From positions 52,065 to 116,064 of the forward strand of contig JAHECR010000004.1 of assembly GCA_024641655.1 (NCBI GenBank): a DNA stretch of 64,000 nt, in the 5' to 3' direction. Positions 24,907 to 32,514 of the stretch are shown one piece after another. Made by a program: the position numbers and the translations under genes. How positions within the stretch are numbered: position 1 is the first letter of the stretch; every line of letters begins with the position of its first letter. The notes beneath the pieces were generated by a model. That model was not told where the DNA came from and made no database searches. It saw nothing but the letters and a program-made list of their open reading frames with translations. The DNA comes from Acidimicrobiaceae bacterium. Its GTDB lineage: Bacteria > Actinomycetota > Acidimicrobiia > Acidimicrobiales > UBA8592.

Positions 24907-26528
24907 CGCACACCGCCTTCGTGACGCGCGATGACGCTCCCATCGTGTCCGGCCAGAGCAACCGACGCGGAGTGTTCGGCCGGGGCAACCGACGCGGAGT
25001 GTCCGGCCATGGCAACCGAAGCTGCCGGGTGACGGTCGTCGGGATCCTCCCGTTGGCCGGAGCGGAGCTCGATGACCTGACCCACCGGCGCGTCGTGCAC
25101 CGGGAGGTCGAGTCGCACCGTGGTGCCTACGAAGGCCGGCTCGAGCTCCACGGTGCCTCCGGCGGCGGACACCAGGCGCTCGACGACGGGCAGGCCCAGC
25201 CCGTGTCGCGCCGGGCTCGACGCCTGTGGTACGAACAGCTGCGGCACGATCACCGGGTCGATGCCCGGTCCGTTGTCCTTGAAGGACAACAGGAGGCGCT
25301 CACCGCCGACGGCGGTGCGTCCGGCAATCCGCACGGTCGCACCCGGCGCGTGCACCTCGCAGTTCCGCAGGATGTTCTCCACCACTTGGGCCAGGCTGTC
25401 GGCGGGCATGGCAACGACGACATCGCTCGGTTTGAGGTCGACCTCGACATCGAGGCCGGCGGCCCGGTGCAGCGCGAGCAACGGGTCGAGCACCGCAGCA
25501 AGGTCGGAGACCTCGACCTGGGCGGACCCGTCGAGCAGACGACGGATACGCCCAAGCTCAGCGAGGACCATGGCGCTCATCCGGAGGAGCTTGGCGTCCT
25601 CGCCCCGCTGGTGCAGCCCGACGATGGCCTGCACGCCGCCTTCGACCGCGGTCAGCGACGAACGGCTGTCGTGGCGGACGATCGACTGCTCGAGCTGGGC
25701 GCTCTCCAACCGCACGCGCTGGTCCTCGGCGGCTCGGAGTGCGTCGAAGGTGAGCTGGTCGCGCTCGGCGCGTCGTTCTGCCGCGGCTCGATCGAGCCAG
25801 GCCGCGGCGAGCAGGCCGGTCAAGATGAGCCACGCGAGGCCCGCGAGCTCCTTCGTGTCGCCGGGTTGGCGGGTTGTCGACCCGAGCAGCAGCGCCAGCG
25901 CCACCCCTGCAGCGAGGAAGGCCACACTGCCGTAGGCCGCGGACCTCGACCTGGTGGTCACCATCCACCGAAGCGCGATGACGAGGAGCGAGATGGCGAG
26001 CAGGGAAGCGGCGAGGCGTTCGAGGTCCGATGGGAGCCCGTCGCCGCCGCGGCGGAGGACGCCGGCAATGCCGAGGGTGGTGACACCCAGCACCGCCAGG
26101 CTCGCCCGGCGCCCCACCTTGCGGTCTTGAGCAGCGAGGCCCGCGGTGAGCAGACCGCGGCCGAGCCACGCCACGACGGCGAAACCCATGGCGACACGTG
26201 ACTGTTGGCTGACCGGGTCCTGTTGGTAGGCGCTCGCCCGCAGCGCGGTCTCGATCGTCCCGACGCCGATCAACGCGACGCCCACGGTGGCCGACGAGAA
26301 GGCGAGCGACGGCGTGACCGCATCGATGCGGAACGCGAGTGCTCCGGTGGTGGTGAGGCTCGCGCATGCAACTGCTGCCAGGGCGATGGCAAGCGTGGCG
26401 CTGGGCTCGACGAGGGCGGTTGCGGTGAGGTCGAGCAACTCGACCACCGTCGTGGTGACGAGAAGCAGTGAGACGACGACCAGACCCACCCGGTCCCGGG
26501 TTCTGGTCCGGCCCTGGGGCTCGCCCAT
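24903..26528 (-). CDS. Membrane sensor histidine kinase, Tad module A
   Basis: The 541-residue protein has seven or eight predicted membrane helices (about 15-250) and no large periplasmic domain. A short coiled coil leads to a phospho-acceptor site SIVRHDSRSSLTAVEGG (His about 286). The ATPase domain has an N-box (VVENILRNCEVHAPGA), a G1 box (DNGPGID) and GLGLPVVERLV. The C-terminus carries three 9-residue repeats of the type SASVALAGH, absent from the paralogue. ATG 26528 is preceded by GGGAG; a longer frame to 26621 is not needed. It presumably phosphorylates the overlapping response regulator. Confidence 0.9.
   Translation of the reverse strand: MGEPQGRTRTRDRVGLVVVSLLLVTTTVVELLDLTATALVEPSATLAIALAAVACASLTTTGALAFRIDAVTPSLAFSSATVGVALIGVGTIETALRASAYQQDPVSQQSRVAMGFAVVAWLGRGLLTAGLAAQDRKVGRRASLAVLGVTTLGIAGVLRRGGDGLPSDLERLAASLLAISLLVIALRWMVTTRSRSAAYGSVAFLAAGVALALLLGSTTRQPGDTKELAGLAWLILTGLLAAAWLDRAAAERRAERDQLTFDALRAAEDQRVRLESAQLEQSIVRHDSRSSLTAVEGGVQAIVGLHQRGEDAKLLRMSAMVLAELGRIRRLLDGSAQVEVSDLAAVLDPLLALHRAAGLDVEVDLKPSDVVVAMPADSLAQVVENILRNCEVHAPGATVRIAGRTAVGGERLLLSFKDNGPGIDPVIVPQLFVPQASSPARHGLGLPVVERLVSAAGGTVELEPAFVGTTVRLDLPVHDAPVGQVIELRSGQREDPDDRHPAASVAMAGHSASVAPAEHSASVALAGHDGSVIARHEGGVR
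24946..25026. repeat. 27-bp tandem repeat in the 3' end of the module A kinase gene
   Basis: Three in-frame copies of a 27-base unit (24946-24972, 24973-24999, and a degenerate 25000-25026) encode SASVALAGH, SASVAPAEH and a variant in the C-terminal tail of the kinase, after the ATPase domain. The other module's kinase lacks this repeat. Confidence 0.85.
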
Positions 26529-26836
26529 GAGAACTCCCGTGGCCACCCCACCGCCCGTCGGAGGGCTCCACGCTGGTTGGTATAGCGCTGCGCGCCCGTG
26601 GTGACCACGTCCTTTGGTCACATCGTGGACCGCGCGGACGGGCCTGTCGGCCCCGGCCCGCAGTGTCCCGTGGGGCTGGGCTCGGGCGCATCGTCAATGT
26701 TGACGATGCCCGCGTCTGTCGCGTGCACGAAGCGGATTTGCACGACGCGGGCGATGCGAGTGGGGCCGGGAAACGTCAGGCTTTGAGCATCGGCCAGGTC
26801 GGTCGGCTGTAGGAGAAGGAGAAGGAGGAGCCCAAA
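26529..26836. promoter_or_regulatory. Divergent control region between module A kinase and pilin operon
   Basis: No gene is seen in these 308 bases. Two inverted repeats stand out. One is GTGACC-N9-GGTCAC at 26601-26621. The other has 10-bp arms GCATCGTCAA and TTGACGATGC with a two-base spacer at 26688-26709. A longer stem (GCCCGCGT at 26708-26715 with ACGCGGGC at 26745-26752, plus inner CGTGC/GCACG) follows and may fold in the pilin leader transcript. The palindromes are the size expected for dimers of a LuxR-type regulator, so they are candidate operators. Confidence 0.55.
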
Positions 26837-27028
26837 ATGCTTCGACTGAACGAAATGCTCATCAACCTCGACAATGCCCGGCACGACGCTCGCGATCGAG
26901 GCGCAGCTGCCGTCGAATACGGCCTCCTGGTGTTCCTGATCGCTGTCGCCATCATGGGCACGCTGTTGGTCCTCGGCGGGCGGCTCAACACCATCTTCCA
27001 GCAGGTCGTCACCGCGCTCGGCGGCTGA
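26837..27028 (+). CDS. flp: Flp-type prepilin 1, Tad module A
   Basis: This 63-residue prepilin is the likely pilus subunit. A 21-residue charged leader ends in RDRG, followed by the Flp mature start AAAVEYGLLVFLIAVAI. Prepilin peptidase would cut after the glycine, and the glutamate-tyrosine pair is the Flp hallmark. The hydrophobic helix is the pilus core. A very strong ribosome binding site (AAGGAGAAGGAGGAG) precedes the ATG, fitting a highly expressed subunit. It is the first gene of the rightward operon. Confidence 0.92.
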   Translation: MLRLNEMLINLDNARHDARDRGAAAVEYGLLVFLIAVAIMGTLLVLGGRLNTIFQQVVTALGG

Positions 27029-27134
27029 GGCCGCCGTCGCCCGAACCGACCGACTGGAGTGCGTTGCAGGCAGGCCCGGCCCAGCCGGCCTGCCTCGACG
27101 GGCGACCGGCGGCGAGGGTGGGGAGGGATTCGAG

Positions 27135-27326
27135 ATGGACCACACCGAGATGGACCAGATCGGGCGAGCTTGGCCCGCGTCAGGGGGGCCCGGCCGATGG
27201 GAGCGGGGAGCCGCGGCGGTGGAATACGCGTTGCTCGTCATGCTCGTCGCCGTGGCCATCGTCGGATCGGTCCTGGCGTTCGGCCTTCAGGTCAAGGCGT
27301 TGTTCGAGGTGCCCTGGCCGTCGTGA
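27135..27326 (+). CDS. Flp-type prepilin 2, Tad module A
   Basis: This second 63-residue prepilin has a longer leader ending in RWERG, then AAAVEYALLVMLVAVAIVG. The mature helix closely resembles that of prepilin 1, but the C-terminal tail (LQVKALFEVPWPS) differs. It may be a minor subunit or an alternative major pilin. GGGAGG precedes the ATG at 27135. Confidence 0.88.
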   Translation: MDHTEMDQIGRAWPASGGPGRWERGAAAVEYALLVMLVAVAIVGSVLAFGLQVKALFEVPWPS

Positions 27327-27371
27327 CCGGCGCGGTCCGGCGGACCCGAGGGATGGGAAGGCGGTGACCAC

Positions 27372-27770
27372 GTGAACGAGTTCCAGGTAGTGACCGACGG
27401 TCGGGCAAGGAGCCTGCGGGGTGCGGCTGCCGTGGAGATGGCGCTGGTCCTGCCGATCCTGGTCCTGCTCGTCTTCGGCATTGTGGAATTCGGGCGGGCG
27501 TACAACGCGAAGATCATGCTGACCCACGCCGCCCGCGAGGGTGTCCGTGAGTACTCCATCATCCAGGACCAGGGGGCCGCCGAGACCTTCGCAGAGGAGG
27601 CGGCACCCAATCTGAGCGGCGTGACCGCTCGGGTGACCGCCCTCTGCGACGGCACGCCAGGCGACGTCGCGGAGATGACGGTCAGCTATTCGATGGACTA
27701 CACGATCCCGCTCTTCCGGTCGGGGACCTGGAACCTGAGTGAGCGGGCAACGATGCGCTGCGGCGGGTGA
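27372..27770 (+). CDS. tadE: TadE-like pseudopilin, Tad module A
   Basis: The 132-residue protein has a prepilin-like leader ending in LRG, then AAAVEMALVLPILVLLVFGIVEFGRAYNAKIML, the TadE family helix with the conserved EFGRAYN. The C-terminal domain (about 60-130) is exported and contains two cysteines (LCDG and MRCGG) that may pair. TadE proteins are processed minor pseudopilins needed for pilus assembly. The start is GTG 27372. The paralogue at 39712 ends the same way (ATMRC). Confidence 0.9.
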   Translation: MNEFQVVTDGRARSLRGAAAVEMALVLPILVLLVFGIVEFGRAYNAKIMLTHAAREGVREYSIIQDQGAAETFAEEAAPNLSGVTARVTALCDGTPGDVAEMTVSYSMDYTIPLFRSGTWNLSERATMRCGG

Positions 27771-27839
27771 GGAAGCCAGGCCGGCTGTTGCGGCCGGACA
27801 GGGACGAGAGGACAGAACAGAGGGCTGGAGGTGATCGAT

Positions 27840-28964
27840 ATGAAGATCCGATGGAGTCGTAAGATCGGTGCCGGTGCCGGCGTCGATCGTGGCGCGTCGG
27901 CGGTGCTGGTCGGCCTCATGCTCGTCGTGCTCGTGGCCTTCGGCGCGTTCGTGATCGACGTGGGCGGCACCGCCGAGGAGCGGCGTGATCTCCAGAACGG
28001 TGCCGATGCCGCCGCGCTGGGAATCGCCCTCGACTGCGCCGCCTCGGGGATCTGCACACCGACGGGCGCCCAGCCCGAAGCGGAGCGCCTGGCCAGCGCC
28101 AACGCCAACGACGGCCTGGCCAGTGTTTTCACCCCCGACATCAGCTTCGACCTGTCGGCCGCGACCGTGACGGTGACGGCGCGAACGCTCGACAGAGCCG
28201 ACCTCGATGGCGAGATCGACTACTCGCTGGCACCGGTCATCGGCATCGACAGCAAGGCGGTCCAGGCGACGGCGATTGCCCACTGGTTCGTCCCGAGCGG
28301 GGGGATCCGAACCGACATTCCCATCACGTTCGGGCAGTGCGAATTCAACATCGCGACCGGCGGGCTGCCCACGGACGAGGACCACACCTGGCCCCCCGAC
28401 GGGCCCGGATCGCTCGAGATCACGATCTTCTTCCATACCGGTGAGGGCAACGGTGGCCGCGACGTCAAGGACAACGAGTGGTCCTACCTTTCCCAGAAGG
28501 AGTGCTACGGCGTGGCCGGTTCCGATGCGACCGCCGACGATGCGCTGCCGGGTGGGTACGGGTGGCTCCAGCAGGTGGCGAGCAAGACCTGCGCCGCCTA
28601 CATCGACGAGAACGGCTGGATCCAGGCCGAACCGGGTGCTGCTGTTCCCAATGGGTGTGACCCGAACCCGGACTGGAAGCACGCGGTCGTGACCGTGCCG
28701 ATCTTCGACGACATCGACTTCAACGAGGATCGACCGTGTGGCTCGAACAAGTGCTACCACGTCGTCGGCTTCGCGACCGTGGAGGTCACCGGCTTCCGGT
28801 TCCCGGGAGAGACCTGGGGTGACCCGACGGTTCCGTGCAAGTCCCCACTGACGTGCCTGCGGGGCCGTTTCCTGCACTACAGCACCCTCGATCCCTCGGG
28901 CTCGGGTGGTGGCGACGACGACGGACTCGACCTGGGGACCTACGTGGTCACCTTGGTCGGCTGA
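27840..28964 (+). CDS. TadG-like pilus assembly protein with Cys-rich C-terminal domain, module A
   Basis: The 374-residue protein starts with a basic segment and one membrane helix (about 22-44), followed by the TadE/G-like N-terminal signature DVGGTAEERRDLQNGADAAAL. The remaining 250 residues are exported. They contain at least ten cysteines and the landmarks QCEFNIATG, VPIFDDIDF, CYHVVGF and CLRGRF, all conserved in the module B paralogue. No vWA domain, common in proteobacterial TadG, is present. ATG 27840 is chosen because the perfect ribosome binding site GGAGGTGATC ends four bases before it. Confidence 0.88.
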   Translation: MKIRWSRKIGAGAGVDRGASAVLVGLMLVVLVAFGAFVIDVGGTAEERRDLQNGADAAALGIALDCAASGICTPTGAQPEAERLASANANDGLASVFTPDISFDLSAATVTVTARTLDRADLDGEIDYSLAPVIGIDSKAVQATAIAHWFVPSGGIRTDIPITFGQCEFNIATGGLPTDEDHTWPPDGPGSLEITIFFHTGEGNGGRDVKDNEWSYLSQKECYGVAGSDATADDALPGGYGWLQQVASKTCAAYIDENGWIQAEPGAAVPNGCDPNPDWKHAVVTVPIFDDIDFNEDRPCGSNKCYHVVGFATVEVTGFRFPGETWGDPTVPCKSPLTCLRGRFLHYSTLDPSGSGGGDDDGLDLGTYVVTLVG

Positions 28965-28975
28965 GGAGGCTCACA

Positions 28976-29842
28976 GTGAATCGCAAACGAGTACTCAGTG
29001 CAGTGATCGCCCTGCTCCTCGCAATCGGCGGGGTCGTCGGGCTGGTCGCCTACGTCAACGCAGCCAAGGACCGCGCCACGTCGGGTGAGGATCTGGTCGA
29101 GGCGTTCGTCGTCTCGCGTCGGGTGCCGGCGGGGACCCAAGCCGCAGACATCGATCGCTACGTCGGCGTCGACGAGGTCCCGCGTAAGTTGGTGAACTCC
29201 GGCACGGTCGGCGATCTCGGAGACCTCGACGGTCTGGTGACCGCGGTCGAATTGCTCCCGGGCGAGGTGGTTTCGGTCGACCGTTGGGTGTCTCCGACCG
29301 TGTTTGCCCGCGACACCACCCGCGTCGTCGCAGTGCCCGACGGCCTGCAGGAGGTCTCGCTCAGCCTCTCGCCCGAGCGCGCCGGTGGGAGCCTGTTGGT
29401 TCCCGGCGACACGGTCGGCGTCTTCATCTCCTTCGAGCCCTTCGACCTGTCGTCGGACATCCCCGTCGAGGTCGACGGGACCGTCGTGCCCCCCGAGGGC
29501 CGGACGCCCAACACGACCACCCTGGCGCTCCACAAGGTGCTGGTCACCAACGTCCAGCTCGAGCAGGTTCCCGAGGTCGTCAAACGGGAGGGCATCGCCG
29601 ACGAGCAGGACCAGGACATTCGTTTGGTCCCGAGCGGCAACCTCATCGTGACGCTCGCGGTCGACACGTTCACCGCAGAGCGGCTGGTCTTCGGCGCCGA
29701 GTTCGGGTCGCTGTGGTTGAGCAACGAGGGCAGTGCTGCCGCCGAGGCTCCATCCACGATCCAGACACGCGGCACCGTATATGACGACCTCGACGCCGCC
29801 ACGGACCGCCTCGGTCTCACCGCGGTGGACGGCGAAGGCTAG
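28976..29842 (+). CDS. cpaB: Flp pilus assembly protein CpaB (RcpC), module A
   Basis: The 288-residue protein has an N-terminal membrane anchor (about 6-25), a SAF-like domain (about 38-110: VVSRRVPAGTQAADIDRYV ... LLPGEVVSVDRW) and an RcpC/CpaB C-terminal domain (LSLSPERAGGSLLVPGDTVGVFISFEP). CpaB is an outer-side assembly factor of Tad systems, and the SAF domain may bind cell-wall glycan. GTG 28976 is preceded by GAGGAGG. It is followed 10 bp later by the TadZ gene. Confidence 0.92.
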   Translation: MNRKRVLSAVIALLLAIGGVVGLVAYVNAAKDRATSGEDLVEAFVVSRRVPAGTQAADIDRYVGVDEVPRKLVNSGTVGDLGDLDGLVTAVELLPGEVVSVDRWVSPTVFARDTTRVVAVPDGLQEVSLSLSPERAGGSLLVPGDTVGVFISFEPFDLSSDIPVEVDGTVVPPEGRTPNTTTLALHKVLVTNVQLEQVPEVVKREGIADEQDQDIRLVPSGNLIVTLAVDTFTAERLVFGAEFGSLWLSNEGSAAAEAPSTIQTRGTVYDDLDAATDRLGLTAVDGEG

Positions 29843-29852
29843 GAGCACGGCC

Positions 29853-31070
29853 ATGGCCCGCATCGCGCTCATCTCTCCAGATCAGGACTATGGCGACCGG
29901 CTCCGGTCGGTGGGGCGCGTCGTCGATGCCACGGTCGTGCAGCCGCCGGTCGGCATCAACGTGCCCGAGGCCGGCCTCGCCGCGGTGCTCGCGAACGCCC
30001 CGGGCGTGGTCGTGGTCGGACCCGATGTCCCGATCGACCGGGCCCGGGCGTGGACCGAGGCACTCGACGAACTGAGGCCTGACATCCCCGTCGTGTGGGC
30101 GATCGAGCCCGAGCCAGAGACGTGGCGCGTGGCCCTGCTGGCCGGCGCCCGTGACGTGATCGGGGCCGCTGCGACCGACGACGAGTTGGTTGCCGCGTTG
30201 CGACGCGCCCTCGCCATCCGGGATCGTCGGGAGGAAGCGCTGCACGTGGGCTCGAGCAGCGACCTCCTCGGCGCCGGCTCGGGCGGCAGGCTCATCGTGG
30301 TCGTGTCGCCCAAGGGCGGCAGCGGCAAGACGATGCTGAGCACCAACCTCGCCTGGGGCCTCAACGAGGTCAGTGGGGGCTCGGTGGCGCTCGTCGACCT
30401 CGACCTCCAGTTCGGTGACGTGGCGACCTCATTGCAGCTGCGTCCCGAGTATTCGGTGCTCAACGGGCTCAAGGTCGCCGGAGACCCGACCGCGGTGAAG
30501 GCGTTCCTGACGCCGCACCCCAGCGGGTTCCACGTCATGGCCGCCCCCAACAATCCCGCCGAGGCCGACAACATCGACTACGACTCGCTCGCGAAGCTGC
30601 TCGACCTGCTGCGCGCCGAGTTCGACTACGTGGTCGTCGACACCGGGGCCGGCATCGACGAGGCGACCCTGTGTGCCCTCGACCGGGCCACCGACGTCGC
30701 GTTCGTCACCACGACCGACCTCGCAGCGATCCAGGCCCTGCGCAAAGCGGTCGTGGTCATGGACCAGCTCGAGCTCACCGCCCACCGCCGCTGGTACGTG
30801 CTCAACCGCGCCGACGCGCGCGTCGGCCTGGCGCAGAGCGACATCGAGCGCTCGACAGGGTTGACCATCGACGTGGCGTTGCCCTCGAGCCGCTCGGTTC
30901 CGACCTCGATGAACCAGGGACGCACCGTGTTCGAGGACGACCCGCGCTCGGCGATGGGGCGTGCCCTTCGCAACGCCGTCGAGCTGTTCGTCGGACGGAG
31001 CGCAATGAAGGCGCCGCGACAAGAAACCGGCGGCCTGCTCGGCCGCTGGATCGGGAAGGGGACGCAATGA
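29853..31070 (+). CDS. tadZ: TadZ/CpaE-like pilus localisation ATPase, module A
   Basis: The 405-residue protein combines a receiver-like N-terminal domain (about 1-125) and a MinD/ParA-type ATPase domain. The deviant Walker A is SPKGGSGKTML (about 151-161). The switch region is VALVDLDLQFGDVATSLQL and the second switch FDYVVVDTGAG. TadZ/CpaE localises the Tad machine, often to a cell pole. Its stop overlaps the CpaF start (ATGA), so ATPase and localisation factor are made together. Confidence 0.93.
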   Translation: MARIALISPDQDYGDRLRSVGRVVDATVVQPPVGINVPEAGLAAVLANAPGVVVVGPDVPIDRARAWTEALDELRPDIPVVWAIEPEPETWRVALLAGARDVIGAAATDDELVAALRRALAIRDRREEALHVGSSSDLLGAGSGGRLIVVVSPKGGSGKTMLSTNLAWGLNEVSGGSVALVDLDLQFGDVATSLQLRPEYSVLNGLKVAGDPTAVKAFLTPHPSGFHVMAAPNNPAEADNIDYDSLAKLLDLLRAEFDYVVVDTGAGIDEATLCALDRATDVAFVTTTDLAAIQALRKAVVVMDQLELTAHRRWYVLNRADARVGLAQSDIERSTGLTIDVALPSSRSVPTSMNQGRTVFEDDPRSAMGRALRNAVELFVGRSAMKAPRQETGGLLGRWIGKGTQ

Positions 31071-32509
31071 GTCTCAGCGATCGCCTCAGGCAGGTCGGTG
31101 TCAGCATCGAGTCGCTCGACGCCGACATCGACGACGTCATTGCTCGACCTCGTCGCGCCGACGCGGACCGGCCCGTCGGAGCGGACCCTCAGGCCAAGAG
31201 ACCCGAGGTGAATCCCCTCGTCGAGCTGAAGGTCCGGGCGCAGCGGGCGTTGTTCTCGAGGCTCGGCAGCCGGCTCTACGACAGCTCGATGGCGAGCGAC
31301 CAGGTCGAGAACTACGTCACCGACGAGCTGACCCGCATCGTCGAGGCCGAGGGCATCCCCCTTTCACCGGAACAGCGGGCCAAGCTCGTCGAGGAGATCG
31401 CGGACAACGTGCTCGGACACGGGCCCATCGAGGAGTTCCTCGAGGACGACTCCGTGACCGAGATCATGGTGGTGAGCGACCGGGAGATCTACGTCGAACG
31501 CAATGGCAAGCTGGAGGAGACCACCGCCTCGTTCGTGTCCGAGGAGCACCTGCGGCGCGTGATCGAGCGCATCGTGTCGCGCGTGGGTCGGCGCATCGAC
31601 GAGTCGTCGCCGATGGTCGACGCCCGCCTGCCCGATGGTTCACGGGTCAACGCGATCATCCCGCCCCTCGCGGTCGACGGGTCCTCGCTCACCATCCGGA
31701 AGTTCGCCAAGACGCCGTTCGAGGCCGAGGACCTGGTGGCGTTCAAGACGCTCACGCCACGGTTGGTGGAGTTCCTGCGGGCGTGCGTCGCGGCTCGCGA
31801 GAGCATCTTGGTCAGCGGCGGGACCGGCACGGGCAAGACGACATTGCTGAACGTCTTGTCGGGTTACATCGGTGGCAAGGAGCGGATCGTCTCGATCGAG
31901 GACTCTGTGGAGCTCCAGCTGCGTCAACGCCACGTCGTCCGCCTCGAGAGCCGGCCCCCGAACATCGAGGGCAAAGGCGAGGTGACCATCCGGGACCTGG
32001 TGCGCAACGCGCTGCGCATGCGCCCCGACCGGATCATCGTCGGTGAGGTCCGCGGCGCCGAATCGCTCGACATGCTCCAGGCGATGAACACCGGCCACGA
32101 GGGCTCGCTGACCACGCTGCACTCGAACGCACCGCGGGACGCCCTCGCCCGGCTCGAGACGATGGTGCTCATGGCGGGCATGGACCTGCCGCTGCGGGCG
32201 ATCCGCGAGCAGGTGGCCTCGGCAATCGACGTGATCGTGCACATCTCGCGCCTTTCCGACGGCACCAGGCGGGTCACGCAGGTGTGCGAAGTCACGGGAA
32301 TGGAGGGAGACGTGATCCAGCTCAGCGACCTGTTCACGTTCAACTGGGATGCGGGCGTCGATCCCGACGGCAACTTCCGGGGCACCATCGAGCCCACGGG
32401 CATCCGGCCCACGTTCGAGAAGCACATGCACGAGCTCGGGATCGACCTGGCACCGGACCTGTTCGGTGACCCGTCGACGATCGTCGCCACGCATTCGAAA
32501 CGGCGGTGA
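31067..32509 (+). CDS. cpaF: CpaF/TadA secretion ATPase, module A
   Basis: This 480-residue hexameric ATPase powers Flp pilus extension. It has an N-terminal domain with [20 protein letters not shown] and [22 protein letters not shown], then the GSPII_E core. Walker A is [11 protein letters not shown] (about 249-258), the Asp box is IEDSVELQL, Walker B is [14 protein letters not shown] and the His box is [14 protein letters not shown]. It acts on the inner face of the membrane with the TadB and TadC platform proteins encoded next. Confidence 0.96.
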   Translation: MSLSDRLRQVGVSIESLDADIDDVIARPRRADADRPVGADPQAKRPEVNPLVELKVRAQRALFSRLGSRLYDSSMASDQVENYVTDELTRIVEAEGIPLSPEQRAKLVEEIADNVLGHGPIEEFLEDDSVTEIMVVSDREIYVERNGKLEETTASFVSEEHLRRVIERIVSRVGRRIDESSPMVDARLPDGSRVNAIIPPLAVDGSSLTIRKFAKTPFEAEDLVAFKTLTPRLVEFLRACVAARESILVSGGTGTGKTTLLNVLSGYIGGKERIVSIEDSVELQLRQRHVVRLESRPPNIEGKGEVTIRDLVRNALRMRPDRIIVGEVRGAESLDMLQAMNTGHEGSLTTLHSNAPRDALARLETMVLMAGMDLPLRAIREQVASAIDVIVHISRLSDGTRRVTQVCEVTGMEGDVIQLSDLFTFNWDAGVDPDGNFRGTIEPTGIRPTFEKHMHELGIDLAPDLFGDPSTIVATHSKRR

Positions 32510-32514
32510 GGGCG

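Noticed and set aside
27180..28877. A 565-codon minus-strand frame opposite the pilins and TadG-like gene
   Set aside because: It shows no recognisable domain and is explained by codon bias of the sense genes, which have strong ribosome binding sites and prepilin motifs.
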